Shown: positions 18,185 to 26,918 of the stretch, piece after piece
Layout: every line of letters begins with the position of its first letter
How positions within the stretch are numbered: position 1 is the stretch's first letter
Assembly: GCF_044465595.1 (NCBI RefSeq)
Contig: NZ_JBITLV010000001.1
Location: 248,001-312,000 of the forward strand
Length of the DNA stretch: 64,000 bases
Source of the DNA: Spongisporangium articulatum
Lineage (GTDB): Bacteria; Actinomycetota; Actinomycetes; Actinomycetales; Kineosporiaceae
Reading direction: 5' to 3'
The notes under the pieces: generated by a model
What the model saw: only the letters and a program-made list of their open reading frames with translations
Database searches by the model: none
Told to the model about the DNA's origin: nothing
Translations under genes and position numbers: made by a program

Positions 18185-18763
18185 ATGAGCACCGACACCC
18201 GGCGCCGCCTGACGGCCGAGGACCGTCGCCGCCAGCTGATCGGCGTCGGGCTGCGGCTGCTCACCACCACGCCCGTGCACGAGCTCTCGGTGGACGACGT
18301 GGCGGCCGAGGTGGGTATCTCCCGCAGCCTGCTGTTCCACTACTTCCCGACCAAGACCGACTACTTCCGGGCCGTCGTGCGGGCCGCGGGCGACCGGTTC
18401 GTGGCCGCCTGCAGCCCGGACCCGGCGCTCCCCCGTGAGCAGCAGCTGGCCGCCACGGTCGACGGGCTGATCGACTTCGTCGAGCGCCGCCGGGAGAACT
18501 ACCTGGCCTTCGTCCTCGGCGCGGCCGCCGACCCGGTGCTCCAGGAGGGCACGGACGAGGTCCGGGACAAGCTGGTCGCGGCGATCATGGCCGCGCTGGA
18601 GCTGCCCGAGTCGGCCCTCGCCGGACTGCAGGTGCGCGGCTGGCTGGCCTACGCCCAGGAGCTCGTCGTCCGCTGGGCCACCCACCACGAGGTGTCGCGC
18701 GAGGAACTGCGCGACCTCCTCGTGGACGGGCTGCACAAGTTGCTGGGCCCACGTCGGGGCTAG
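18185..18763 (+). CDS. TetR-family transcriptional regulator
   Basis: A 192-residue TetR regulator. The HTH lies at about 30-55 ('LSVDDVAAEVGISRSLLFHY', then 'FPTKTDYF'), followed by an all-helical ligand domain. It is divergent from the acyl-CoA dehydrogenase operon with a shared palindrome, so an acyl-CoA-responsive repressor of that operon is the natural reading (inference). Its TAG stop shares the four-base CTAG at 18760-18763 with the opposite-strand stop of serA. Confidence 0.92.
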   Translation: MSTDTRRRLTAEDRRRQLIGVGLRLLTTTPVHELSVDDVAAEVGISRSLLFHYFPTKTDYFRAVVRAAGDRFVAACSPDPALPREQQLAATVDGLIDFVERRRENYLAFVLGAAADPVLQEGTDEVRDKLVAAIMAALELPESALAGLQVRGWLAYAQELVVRWATHHEVSREELRDLLVDGLHKLLGPRRG

Positions 18764-19986
18764 CCGGGCAGCACCCGCAGCCGGATCGTGTCCGGCAGGT
18801 CGAGCAGCGCCTTCTCCGCCTGCGGCGTGAGACCCGTGGCCACGTCGGTGATCACGTACCCGACGTCGCCCTTGGTACTCAGGTACTGGCCGTCGATGTT
18901 GACCTTCTCGGCCGCGAACACGGCGTTGATGGCAGCCAGCACGCCGGGGGTGTTCCGGTGGATCAGCACCAGCCGGGTGGCCCCGGCCCGGTCCTGCAGG
19001 CCGAGGTGCGGCAGGTTCACCGACAGGGCCGTGCCGCCGTGGGTCAGGTAGTCGCGCAGCTTGCCGGCCACGAACCGGCCGATGTCCTGCTGCGCCTCCT
19101 CCGTCGACCCCCCGATGTGCGGGGTGAGGATGACGTTCGGCATCCCCCGCAGCGGCGAGACGAACTGGTCACCGCGGCCTTTCGGCTCCTCCGGGAATAC
19201 GTCGATGGCCGCGCCGGACAGGTGCCCGCTGTCCAGGTGGGCCCGCAGCGCCTCCTGGTCGACGACGAAACCCCGCGACAGGTTGAGGAAGATCGCGCCC
19301 GGCTTCATCCGCGCGAACTCCTCCTCGCCGAAGAAGCCGCTGTTGCCGGGCCGGCCGTCGACGTGCAGCGTGACGACGTCGGCCTCCTCCAGCAGCTCGT
19401 CGAGCGAGCCGGTCGCGCGGGCGTTGCCCAGCGGCAGCTTGTCGGCCGTGTCGTAGAAGAGCACGCTCATGCCCAGGTTCTCGGCCAGCACCGACAGCTG
19501 CGTGCCGATGTTGCCGTAGCCGACGATGCCGAGCGTCCGGCCCCGGACCTCGTGCAGCCCGGCGGCCGTCTTGTCCCAGACGCCCGCGTGCATGCCGCGG
19601 TCCTTCTCCGTGAGACGCCGCGTCAGAGCGATGATCTCGGCCAGGGCCAGCTCGACGACGCTGCGCGTGTTGGAGAACGGCGCGTTGAACACGGCGACGC
19701 CCCGCGAGGCCGCCGAGATCAGGTCGATCTGGTTCGTGCCGATGCAGAAGGCACCGATGCCCTGCAGCTCGGGCAGCGCCTCGAGCACGCGGTCGGTCAC
19801 CTCGGTCTTCGACCGGATGCCCAGCAGCGCCACCCCGGCGGCCTGCTCGATCAGCTCGTCCTCGTCCAGGGCGGTCTCGATCGAGGTCACCTCGCAGCCG
19901 ACGGCCTCGAGCGCGGCGACGGCGTCCGGGTGGATGTTCTCCAGCAGCAGGACCCGGGTCGGGCCGACCTGCGGACGGGCGATCAC
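18760..19986 (-). CDS. serA: D-3-phosphoglycerate dehydrogenase
   Basis: A 408-residue SerA, the first committed step of serine synthesis (3-phosphoglycerate to 3-phosphohydroxypyruvate, NAD-dependent). NAD-binding 'GRTLGIVGYGNIGTQL' is at about residue 150; catalytic Arg ('FLNLSRGFVVD'), Glu ('DVFPEEP') and His ('LTPHIGGST') are present; a C-terminal ACT domain (about 330-408, 'LIHRNTPGVLAAINAVFA') indicates serine feedback. This is the short E. coli-like form without the long intervening domain seen in mycobacterial SerA. The GTG start at 19986 overlaps the YbhB stop (GTGA). The operon link with the YbhB-like gene has no obvious metabolic meaning. Confidence 0.95.
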   Translation of the reverse strand: MIARPQVGPTRVLLLENIHPDAVAALEAVGCEVTSIETALDEDELIEQAAGVALLGIRSKTEVTDRVLEALPELQGIGAFCIGTNQIDLISAASRGVAVFNAPFSNTRSVVELALAEIIALTRRLTEKDRGMHAGVWDKTAAGLHEVRGRTLGIVGYGNIGTQLSVLAENLGMSVLFYDTADKLPLGNARATGSLDELLEEADVVTLHVDGRPGNSGFFGEEEFARMKPGAIFLNLSRGFVVDQEALRAHLDSGHLSGAAIDVFPEEPKGRGDQFVSPLRGMPNVILTPHIGGSTEEAQQDIGRFVAGKLRDYLTHGGTALSVNLPHLGLQDRAGATRLVLIHRNTPGVLAAINAVFAAEKVNIDGQYLSTKGDVGYVITDVATGLTPQAEKALLDLPDTIRLRVLPG

Positions 19987-20513
19987 AGCTGGTAGGTGGG
20001 CACGATCTGCGCCCGGGCCAGGGTGTGGAAGGCGAGGTTGAACGACACCACGGCGGGGGTCGCGTTCTCGTCCACGTCCAGCTGCTCCACATCGATGGCG
20101 TGGACCACGAAGAAGTACCGGTGCACCCGGTCGCCGGGCGGCGGGGCCGAGCCCATGTACGCCTTCGAGCCGGCGTCGTTGCGGACCATGAAGGCCCCCT
20201 CGGGCAGCTCGCCGCCGCCCTCCACGCCCGCGCCCTGGGCGAGGGACGTCGTCCCGGCGCCCAGGCCGACCACGACCCAGTGCCAGAAGCCCGAGGGGGT
20301 CGGCGCGTCCGGGTCGAAACACGTCACCACGAAACCCTTGGTCTCCGCGGGGAAACCGGACCACGCCAGCTGCGGCGACGTGTTCCCGCCGGCGGCCACG
20401 AAGGCCTCGGCGATGCGCTCGCCGTCCGTAATGTCCGAACTGGTCACCGAGAAGGTGCCGGCGGCCGGGAGCAGCGGGTAGGGGTCGGGGGTGACGGGGC
20501 GGTCCAGAGCCAC
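19983..20513 (-). CDS. YbhB/YbcL-family (PEBP-like) protein
   Basis: A 176-residue cytoplasmic protein of the phosphatidylethanolamine-binding/Raf-kinase-inhibitor fold. 'GNTSPQLAWSGFP' and 'FVVTCFDPDAPTPSGFWHW' carry the family's ligand-pocket DPDAP and the HW motif, and 'VHRYFFVVHAIDVEQLDVD' is the third signature. The GTG at 20513 follows GAGGAGTTCATCC. The molecular role of bacterial members is unresolved. It is transcribed ahead of serA with overlapping stop and start. Confidence 0.93.
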   Translation of the reverse strand: MALDRPVTPDPYPLLPAAGTFSVTSSDITDGERIAEAFVAAGGNTSPQLAWSGFPAETKGFVVTCFDPDAPTPSGFWHWVVVGLGAGTTSLAQGAGVEGGGELPEGAFMVRNDAGSKAYMGSAPPPGDRVHRYFFVVHAIDVEQLDVDENATPAVVSFNLAFHTLARAQIVPTYQL

Positions 20514-20695
20514 GGATGAACTCCTCGTAGGCGTTGCCGCGCAGGCTCGCGCGGCCGATGCAAATCTATCCTCCCTGCGCCCGCAAACGAATTCGGGCAC
20601 AGGCACCCCCCAGCCTCGGGCTCCCGCCCTATGGGGCCTCTGTGAGTGCCGGTCGGAGCCCGCAAGTCCGGCCCGGACCACCCGATCCAACGATC

Positions 20696-21262
20696 ATGAC
20701 CGCTATCAGCAGCACCTCCGGCTCGGCCGGACTCCAGGCCCTGCACTCGCTGCAGGGCAGTGGCCGCCCCCCGGGCGGCCAGGACGGCGGGCCGCTCGGC
20801 GCCGCCGCCGAAGCCCTCGGCCTCTCCCAGGACGACCTGATGCAGGAGATGTCCTCGGGCCAGAGCCTGAGCGACATCGCCAACGCGCAGGGCGTCTCCC
20901 AGGACGACCTCGCCTCGGCCATCAAGTCGTCACTTCCGCAGGAGGTCCAGGCCTCCGGTGACGTCGACTCGATCGTCTCCTCGATCATGACCCAGCAGGG
21001 TCCGCCACCCCCGCCCGGCGGCGGGCGGGGGTTCGGTCAACCGGACACCGGCATCTCCGGCGTCTTCGGCGACTCCCTGACCAGTTCTCAGCAGGACATG
21101 CTCGACAGCTTGAGCAGCCTGCTGGGCACCGACTCGGACAGCCTGCTCAGCCAGTTGCAGAGCGGGACCAGCCTGACCGACCTGCTCAGCACGAGCGGGG
21201 CCACCACCGACCAGCTGGCCTCGATCCTCGAGAACGGCCTGCTGGTCGACACCCGGGCCTGA
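20696..21262 (+). CDS. protein with two diverged repeats of a 'GxSLxDL' helical motif
   Basis: A 188-residue protein (ATG at 20696). Two copies of one motif are visible: 'LGLSQDDLMQEMSSGQSLSD' followed by 'IANAQGVSQDDLASAI' near residues 40-75, and 'LSQLQSGTSLTDLLST' followed by 'SGATTDQLASILENG' near 145-185. Between them lies a Pro/Gly linker. There is no signal peptide or membrane helix. The motif resembles helical units found in actinobacterial hypothetical proteins; the function is unknown. Its 3' end is four bases from the convergent lipoprotein gene of the efflux locus. Confidence 0.8.
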   Translation: MTAISSTSGSAGLQALHSLQGSGRPPGGQDGGPLGAAAEALGLSQDDLMQEMSSGQSLSDIANAQGVSQDDLASAIKSSLPQEVQASGDVDSIVSSIMTQQGPPPPPGGGRGFGQPDTGISGVFGDSLTSSQQDMLDSLSSLLGTDSDSLLSQLQSGTSLTDLLSTSGATTDQLASILENGLLVDTRA

Positions 21263-21266
21263 CGGG

Positions 21267-21716
21267 TCACGATGCCGACGGCGCCCCCGACGGGCGACCC
21301 GTCGGCATCGTGATGCCGCAGGCCTTGAGCGCCGCCTGCGCCGCGTCGCTGCTCAGGATCTTCTGGAACTCGCTGTTCCCGCGCCCGCCCCCGTTGGGCG
21401 CGCCGCTCGGCGGGGTACCGCCCGGGCTGAAGCTCGGCATCCCGCTGGGCCGGGTACCGCCGCTGAAGCTGGGCATCCCGCTCTGGGTCGGCAGGGTGAT
21501 GCCGGCCGCGCTCAGGCACGCCTGGATCTTCTGGAAGTCCTGGCCGCCGAAACCCCCTCCGGCACCGGGGGCTCCGGTCGCCGAGGCGCTCGGGACGGCG
21601 GTCGACGCACCGCCGGACGACCCGCCGCCGCAGGCGGCCAACGACAGCATGAGGACGACGGGCGCGGCGACGCCCAGCGACAGGCGGGCCTTGCTGCGGG
21701 TCAGGGTCTGGTTCAT
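21267..21716 (-). CDS. small Gly/Pro/Ser-rich lipoprotein of the efflux locus
   Basis: A 149-residue lipoprotein starting at the ATG at 21716 behind GAGGAGC. The signal ends in lipobox 'LSLAAC' (Cys about 28), followed by a low-complexity Ser/Gly region. Two short related segments, 'FQKIQACLSAAGITLPT' and 'AALKACGITMPT', each contain one Cys; the interval is Pro/Ser/Gly repeat ('PSFSGGTRPSGMPSFSPGG'). It is the distal gene of the ABC exporter operon and is not a classical substrate-binding protein. A role as accessory or secreted partner is only a guess. Confidence 0.78.
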   Translation of the reverse strand: MNQTLTRSKARLSLGVAAPVVLMLSLAACGGGSSGGASTAVPSASATGAPGAGGGFGGQDFQKIQACLSAAGITLPTQSGMPSFSGGTRPSGMPSFSPGGTPPSGAPNGGGRGNSEFQKILSSDAAQAALKACGITMPTGRPSGAPSAS

Positions 21717-21739
21717 CGTGGTTGCGCTCCTCAGCGTCT

Positions 21740-22348
21740 TCACTTCGTCGCGGTGACGGCGGTCGCCTTCACCGTTCCGTCGTCCCCCGTCGTGCCGACC
21801 ACCGAAACGGTCGTTCCCTGGACGAGTTTCGACAGGCTCGCGGGCATCGTGACCGTCGTGTCGTCGGTCATCGCCACCTTCACGTACTTGCCCCCGAAGT
21901 TCTTCACGGTCAGCGACTTCCCGGAGACCTTCGTCAGCGTGCCGACCACGGCGGGGGTGCTCGATGTACTCGAACCGCCCGTCGATGTCCCGGCCCCGGT
22001 CCCACCGCCCGTCCCCGTGACGGCCGCCCCGCCCGGGAAACCCTCTCCCCCACCGGGGAATCCACCCGATGGGAAGCCCTCGACGCCGGCGCGGTTCGCG
22101 AAGTTGGCCCCGCCCGGGAGCGCCGAGCTGCCGGAGTCGCCGTAGTGCTTCTGCACCAGCACCCCGCCCGCGAAGGCGCCGACCAGCACGATGCCGGCGG
22201 CCAGGGCCAGGGTGAGTTTGCCCGGGCGCCGCTTGGCCTCCTCGGCGAGCAACTCCTCGTCGAGCGGGTCGATCGGCTCCACCTCGTGGTAGGTCGGCTG
22301 GACCGGCCGGCCGTGGTCGACCTCGTGCACCTCGTACTGCTGAGTCAC
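21740..22348 (-). CDS. single-pass membrane protein with DUF5666-like C-terminal domain
   Basis: About 202 residues from the GTG at 22348, which follows an AGGA site; a GTG at 22372 adds eight residues and is also possible. An acidic cytoplasmic N-terminus leads to one membrane helix ('LTLALAAGIVLVGAFAGGVL', about 45-67), then a Gly/Phe/Pro-rich linker ('GFPSGGFPGGGEGFPGG'), a Thr/Ser tract and a small beta domain ('GTLTKVSGKSLTVKNFGGKY', 'TTVTMPASLSKLVQGTTVSV') resembling DUF5666. It lies 7-31 bases behind the permease gene and is in the same operon. The function is unknown; it may modulate the exporter from the outer face. Confidence 0.78.
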   Translation of the reverse strand: MTQQYEVHEVDHGRPVQPTYHEVEPIDPLDEELLAEEAKRRPGKLTLALAAGIVLVGAFAGGVLVQKHYGDSGSSALPGGANFANRAGVEGFPSGGFPGGGEGFPGGAAVTGTGGGTGAGTSTGGSSTSSTPAVVGTLTKVSGKSLTVKNFGGKYVKVAMTDDTTVTMPASLSKLVQGTTVSVVGTTGDDGTVKATAVTATK

Positions 22349-22379
22349 GTCGTTCCTCGATTCGTGTTGCACCAGAGCC

Positions 22380-23675
22380 TCACTCGTAACGAAGGGCGTC
22401 GATCGGCCGCAGCGCGGCGGCCCGACTGGCCGGGTAGAGACCGAAGAAGAGACCCACGGCGACCGAGACCCCGAAGGCCAGGAACACCGAGTAGGGCGCG
22501 ACGACCGGTTGGACTCCGACGATCTCGAAGCGGCTGCCGACCAGCCCCACGATCACGCCCATCACGCCGCCGAAGAGCGACAGCAGCACGGCCTCGATCA
22601 CGAACTGGCCGACGATGTCGGAGCGACGGGCCCCGATGGCCTTACGGATGCCGATCTCCCGGGTCCGCTCGGTGACCGTCACGAGCATGATGTTCATGAC
22701 GCCGATCCCGCCGACCAGCAGCGAGATCGCGGCTACCGAGGCGAGCAGCACGGTGAACGTCTGGTTGCTGCTGGTGGCCGCCTCGAGGAACGACGTCGCG
22801 CTGCTCACCGAGTAGTCCCGGTCGGACGAGGTGACCTTGTGCCGGGCGTCGAGGATGCCCTCGACCTCGCTGGTGGCCGCCTCAACCCCGTCGGCCGAAG
22901 AGGCCTTCACCGAGATGCTGTCGATGGAGCCGTAGCCCGTGAGCGTGTCCTGCACCGAGGTCAGCGGGGCGATCACCCGGTCGTCGCCGTCCGTCGGTCC
23001 GGTGCTGCCCTTGTCGGTCAGCAACCCCAGCACCGTGAAGTCGATCCCGTTGAGCTGGATCGTCTTGCCCACGGCCGAGCGCCCGTTGCCGCCGACCAGG
23101 TCCTCGGCCACACTGCTGCCCAGCAGGACCACGCGCCGGTGCTCGGTGTAGTCGGCGTCCGTGAACGCCGAGCCGGTGGCCATGGTGTCGTTGTTGATGG
23201 CCAGGTAGCTGGGTGTGGTGCCGGTGAAGGTCGAGACGCTGTGCGTGGCCCCTTCGTAGGTCGCGGTCACCGACTGCGCGCTGACCGTCGGGGCGACCGC
23301 GGCCACGTGCGGCGCCTCGATCTTGTCGATGAGCGCAGCCGCGTCGTCGACCGTCAGTTCGGCGACCCGCGTCTGGGTGCCGGAGTCGGTGGAGGTGGAC
23401 GAGCCGCCCCCGCCGCCCGGGAACGCGAACCCTCCACCGCCGAAACCGCCCGCCCGGCCGCCGGTCCCGCCCTGGCTGGCCCGGACGGTCAGCGTGTTCG
23501 AGCCGAGGCTGCTGATCTGGTCCTGCACCGCGGCCGACGAACCGGTGCCGACCGCGATCAGGATGATCACCGCGGCCACGCCGATCAGGATGCCGAGCGT
23601 GGTCAGGGCCGAGCGCAGCTTGTTGGCCGTGACCCCACGGAACGCGAAACCCGCGGTGCGGCCGAGGTTTCTCAC
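22380..23675 (-). CDS. MacB/FtsX-type ABC transporter permease
   Basis: A 431-residue permease. One N-terminal membrane helix ('RSALTTLGILIGVAAVIILI') is followed by a large outside MacB_PCD domain and three C-terminal helices that include 'GGIGVMNIMLVTVTERTREI' and 'GIRKAIGARRSDI', the FtsX signature. The periplasmic domain contains an unusual Gly/Phe-rich insertion near residues 80-105. The GTG start at 23675 overlaps the ATPase stop (GTGA). With the neighbouring ATPase and HlyD-like adaptor it forms a MacAB-type tripartite exporter adapted to a Gram-positive envelope. Confidence 0.93.
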   Translation of the reverse strand: MRNLGRTAGFAFRGVTANKLRSALTTLGILIGVAAVIILIAVGTGSSAAVQDQISSLGSNTLTVRASQGGTGGRAGGFGGGGFAFPGGGGGSSTSTDSGTQTRVAELTVDDAAALIDKIEAPHVAAVAPTVSAQSVTATYEGATHSVSTFTGTTPSYLAINNDTMATGSAFTDADYTEHRRVVLLGSSVAEDLVGGNGRSAVGKTIQLNGIDFTVLGLLTDKGSTGPTDGDDRVIAPLTSVQDTLTGYGSIDSISVKASSADGVEAATSEVEGILDARHKVTSSDRDYSVSSATSFLEAATSSNQTFTVLLASVAAISLLVGGIGVMNIMLVTVTERTREIGIRKAIGARRSDIVGQFVIEAVLLSLFGGVMGVIVGLVGSRFEIVGVQPVVAPYSVFLAFGVSVAVGLFFGLYPASRAAALRPIDALRYE

Positions 23676-24481
23676 TGGGCACCCGCCTGCGCCGGTCCGA
23701 TCCCCGACTGCGCGTGCCGGGCCCGACCGGCCCCGGCCTCGGCCTGGGTCTCCAGAAGCGCCCGGGTCCGGTCGTCGCTGAGCACCAGACCGTCGCGCAG
23801 CCGGATCACCCGGGCGGCTCGCGCCGCCACGTCGTCCTCGTGGGTGATGATCACCAGGGTGCGACCCGAGGCGTGCAGGTCGTCGAACAGGTTGAGCATG
23901 TCTTCGGTGCTGCGGCTGTCGAGCGCGCCCGTGGGCTCGTCGGCCAGCAGCAGGACGGGGTCGGTGACGATCGCCCGGGCGACCGCGACCCGCTGCTGCT
24001 GACCGCCGGACAGCTGCGAGGGGACGTGCCCCAGCCGCTCGCCCAGGCCGACCCGTTCCAGGGCCGCCACGGCCCGCTGCCGCCGGTGGGGGTTCTTGAC
24101 CCCGGCGTAGGCCAGCGGCAGTTCGACGTTGGCCAGAGCCGTCGTCCGCGGGATGAGGTTGAACGACTGGAAGATGAAGCCCAGCTTGCGGTTCCGGATC
24201 AGCGACTGCTGGCCTTCGGACAGCCTGCGGGTGTCGACGCCGTCCAGCAGGTAGCGACCGGTGGTCGGCACGTCGAGACAGCCGATGATGTTCATCATCG
24301 TCGACTTGCCCGACCCCGAGTGGCCCATGATGGCCACGTAGTCGCCGCGTTCGACGACCACGTCGACCCCGTCGAGCGCCCGGACCTGGGTGTCGCCCTC
24401 GCCGTAGTGCTTGGTGACGGCGCGCAGGTCGATGGCTGGGCGGGTCGTCCTCGGCCCCGGCGTCGGCGACTCGGCGGTCAA
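23672..24481 (-). CDS. ABC transporter ATP-binding protein (MacB/LolD-like)
   Basis: A 269-residue ATPase. Walker A is 'GHSGSGKSTMMN' (about 60), the signature 'LSGGQQQRVAVARAI', Walker B 'LLLADEPTGALD' and the switch His in 'IITHEDDVA'. The ~35-residue C-terminal extension is low-complexity. The start is TTG at 24481, embedded in the stop of the adaptor gene (TTGA), so initiation probably depends on translational coupling. It powers the MacB-type permease encoded directly downstream. Confidence 0.93.
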   Translation of the reverse strand: MTAESPTPGPRTTRPAIDLRAVTKHYGEGDTQVRALDGVDVVVERGDYVAIMGHSGSGKSTMMNIIGCLDVPTTGRYLLDGVDTRRLSEGQQSLIRNRKLGFIFQSFNLIPRTTALANVELPLAYAGVKNPHRRQRAVAALERVGLGERLGHVPSQLSGGQQQRVAVARAIVTDPVLLLADEPTGALDSRSTEDMLNLFDDLHASGRTLVIITHEDDVAARAARVIRLRDGLVLSDDRTRALLETQAEAGAGRARHAQSGIGPAQAGAQ

Positions 24482-25995
24482 CGGCCGATCCCGCCGGCGA
24501 GACCGCCGCCCGCCCCGCCGAAGCCTGGCACCCCGGCGCTGGTTGCGGTGCTGGAGGTGGAGGTGATCTGCACCGTGTCCCCGGCGGCCAGCCCGCTGGT
24601 GATCTGCGTCTGCGTGCTGCCGACCAGGCCGGTCTCGACCTGCTGCGTCGACGTCGCGCCGTTCTTGACCACCGTGACCGTGTGCCGGGTGCCACTGGTC
24701 GTGATCGCGCTGGTCTGCAGCAGCAGGGCGTTCTCGACGGAGCCGGTGGTGATGCTGGCGGTCGCCGAGGAGCCGATCCGCGCGGTGGCCGGCGGGTCGG
24801 TCAGCGTGACCGTGACCGAGTACTGCACGACGTTGCTGCTCGTCGTCCCCTCCGGCGAGACGAGGGTGACCGTGCCGGCCGCCGTCTCGTCCGAGGCCGA
24901 CAGCGTGACGTTCACGTCCTGCCCGACCTTCACCGAGCCGATGTCGGCCTCGGCGATGTCGGCGGTCATCTGCAGGCTCTTCGTGTCGGCCATGGTGATG
25001 AACGCGGAGCCGGACGACGAGGAGCTGGACGAGCTGGACGACGTCGAGCCCGTTCCCGTACCGGTGCCGGTCCCCGACCCGGTCCCGGAGCTCGAGGACG
25101 AGCTGGAACTCGTCGCACCGCTGCTCGTCGAACTCGTACCGGCGCTCACCGTGTCACCCACGGCGCCGCTGACCGAGAGGATCGTGCCGGAGAACGGGGC
25201 GATGATCTTCGTCTCCTCCAGGGCGTCCTCGGCGTCGGAGACCGAGGCCTCCGCGTCTGACACCTGCACCTGGGCGCTGGCCACTTGCGAGTCGTTGGAG
25301 GCCGAGCTGCTGCCCGACCGGGCCTTGGCCAGGTTGCTCCGGGCCGTGGCCACCTGGGCCTGCGCCGTCGTGATGCCCTGCTTGTCCTTGGCGATGGTCG
25401 AGTCCCGCTCGGCCTCGGCGGCCAGCAGTTGGGACTCGGTGCCGGTGCCGGCGTCGACCGCGTCCTGGGCCTCGGAGACCTTGGCGTTCTGGGTCTTCGT
25501 GTCGTTCGTCAGCTGCTTCTTGGCGGCGCTCACTCCGGCCTGGGCCGAGCTGAGCGACAGCTTCGCGGCCTTGATCGCGTCGGCCGTGCCCGCGTCGGAG
25601 GAGTTGTCGACCGCCTCGTCGTAGGAGGCCTGGGCCGCCTTCAGCGACGCTTTGGCCGAGGCCAGCGACCGCTCGGCGGAAGCGGTGTCGATGCTGGCGA
25701 GCTTGTCCCCCTTGGAGACCTTGTCGCCCACCTCGACGTTCACGTCCTGGACGGTCCCGGCGGCCCCGAACGCGAGGCTGGCCGACTGGCCGCTGGCCAG
25801 GTTGCCGGAACCCGAGACGGTGGCGGTCAGGGACCCCTGGGTCACGGTGGCGGTGCGGGTGCCGGTCGTGGTGGTCGGGGCGGCGGCACCGATCGCGGTG
25901 TAGGCACCGACGACGACCATGGCCAGGACGACGGCCAGGCCGACGTTCAGCCACCCGCCCCGGCTCAGTCCGGGCAGGCGAGGCTTCAACGACAT
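24478..25995 (-). CDS. HlyD/MacA-like efflux adaptor with Ser/Gly/Thr low-complexity insert
   Basis: A 505-residue membrane-fusion protein. An N-terminal helix (about 10-35) anchors it; 'DVNVEVGDKVSKGDKLASID' is the lipoyl half, followed by a long coiled coil (about 95-245), and the second lipoyl half 'APFSGTILSVSGAVGDTVSA'. Then comes a 45-residue tract almost wholly of Ser, Gly and Thr (about 285-330) before the beta-barrel domain ('QMTADIAEADIGSVKVGQDV'). The insert is unusual for the family and might be a flexible or glycosylated wall-spanning linker (inference). It is the first gene of the exporter operon, divergent from the two-component system. Confidence 0.9.
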   Translation of the reverse strand: MSLKPRLPGLSRGGWLNVGLAVVLAMVVVGAYTAIGAAAPTTTTGTRTATVTQGSLTATVSGSGNLASGQSASLAFGAAGTVQDVNVEVGDKVSKGDKLASIDTASAERSLASAKASLKAAQASYDEAVDNSSDAGTADAIKAAKLSLSSAQAGVSAAKKQLTNDTKTQNAKVSEAQDAVDAGTGTESQLLAAEAERDSTIAKDKQGITTAQAQVATARSNLAKARSGSSSASNDSQVASAQVQVSDAEASVSDAEDALEETKIIAPFSGTILSVSGAVGDTVSAGTSSTSSGATSSSSSSSSGTGSGTGTGTGTGSTSSSSSSSSSSGSAFITMADTKSLQMTADIAEADIGSVKVGQDVNVTLSASDETAAGTVTLVSPEGTTSSNVVQYSVTVTLTDPPATARIGSSATASITTGSVENALLLQTSAITTSGTRHTVTVVKNGATSTQQVETGLVGSTQTQITSGLAAGDTVQITSTSSTATSAGVPGFGGAGGGLAGGIGR

Positions 25996-26129
25996 CGAGC
26001 AGACTCCAGGGGTGAACGGCCCCGGGCCGAATGCCCGGTGCGCCGGACAGCGTGCTGAGGCGGCCTATGCCGACCCTGGAGGTGGACTGTGGACTCGCTG
26101 TGGCGCTCCCTGAACCCTGTCTGAAAGCC

Positions 26130-26194
26130 GTGAATTCACAGCACCTACACAGGTTCGGCGCAAGGAGCACTCAGGACCGACGATCACAGTCCTG
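26130..26194. promoter_or_regulatory. palindromes in the divergent exporter/two-component intergenic region
   Basis: The 203-base gap between the exporter operon and the response-regulator gene contains GTGAATTCAC (26130-26139), a perfect 10-bp palindrome, and CAGGAC-N11-GTCCTG (26172-26194), a 6-bp inverted repeat just before the GTG start at 26199. Either could bind the response regulator. No convincing -35/-10 pair was identified. Confidence 0.4.
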
Positions 26195-26198
26195 TGCC

Positions 26199-26918
26199 GT
26201 GACGAACGACAGCTCCCGCCGCAAGAACGGCCTATCCGTCCGTGTCCTCCTCGTGGACGACGAGCCCTCCCTGACCGACCTGATCGGGATGGCCCTGCGT
26301 TACGAGGGCTGGGACGTCCGCACCGCCGCGAACGGTGCCGACGCCGTCTCGACCGCCCGCAAGTGGCGGCCCGACGTCGTCGTCCTCGACGTGATGCTCC
26401 CCGACGTCGAGGGCCTCCAGGTGATGAAGAGCATGCGCGAGGACAACCCGGACCTCCCGGTCCTGTTCCTCACCGCCCGGGACAGCGTGCAGGACCGGGT
26501 CGCGGGCATCACGGCCGGCGGTGACGACTACGTCACCAAGCCGTTCAGCCTCGAGGAGGTCGTGGCCCGGCTGCGCGGCCTGGTCCGGCGCAGCGCCCAC
26601 GCCAACCGCAACGAGGCCACCCTGGTGGTCGGCGACCTCTCCCTGGACGAGGACAGCCACGAGGTCTCGCGCGGTGGTACCCCGGTCAAGCTGACCGCCA
26701 CCGAGTTCGAGCTCCTCCGCTACCTGATGCGCAACCCCCGCCGGGTGCTGAGCAAGGCCCAGATCCTGGACCGGGTGTGGAACTACGACTTCGGCGGTCA
26801 GGTGAACGTGGTCGAGCTGTACGTCTCGTACCTGCGCAAGAAGATCGACGCCGGGCGGATCCCGATGATCCACACGGTGCGGGGCGCGGGCTACGTACTC
26901 AAGCCGGCCGAGGCGTGA
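26199..26918 (+). CDS. OmpR/PhoB-family response regulator
   Basis: A 239-residue two-domain regulator. The receiver has the acidic pair 'LLVDDEPS', the phospho-acceptor Asp in 'VVVLDVMLPD' (about 65), and the Thr/Lys switch in 'LFLTARD' and 'GGDDYVTKPFS'. The DNA-binding domain shows 'KLTATEFELLRYLMRNPRRV' and 'VVELYVSYLRKKID'. The GTG at 26199 is the only plausible start before the receiver. Its GTGA overlap with the kinase start makes a classical two-component operon that probably controls the divergent MacAB-like exporter. Confidence 0.95.
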   Translation: MTNDSSRRKNGLSVRVLLVDDEPSLTDLIGMALRYEGWDVRTAANGADAVSTARKWRPDVVVLDVMLPDVEGLQVMKSMREDNPDLPVLFLTARDSVQDRVAGITAGGDDYVTKPFSLEEVVARLRGLVRRSAHANRNEATLVVGDLSLDEDSHEVSRGGTPVKLTATEFELLRYLMRNPRRVLSKAQILDRVWNYDFGGQVNVVELYVSYLRKKIDAGRIPMIHTVRGAGYVLKPAEA

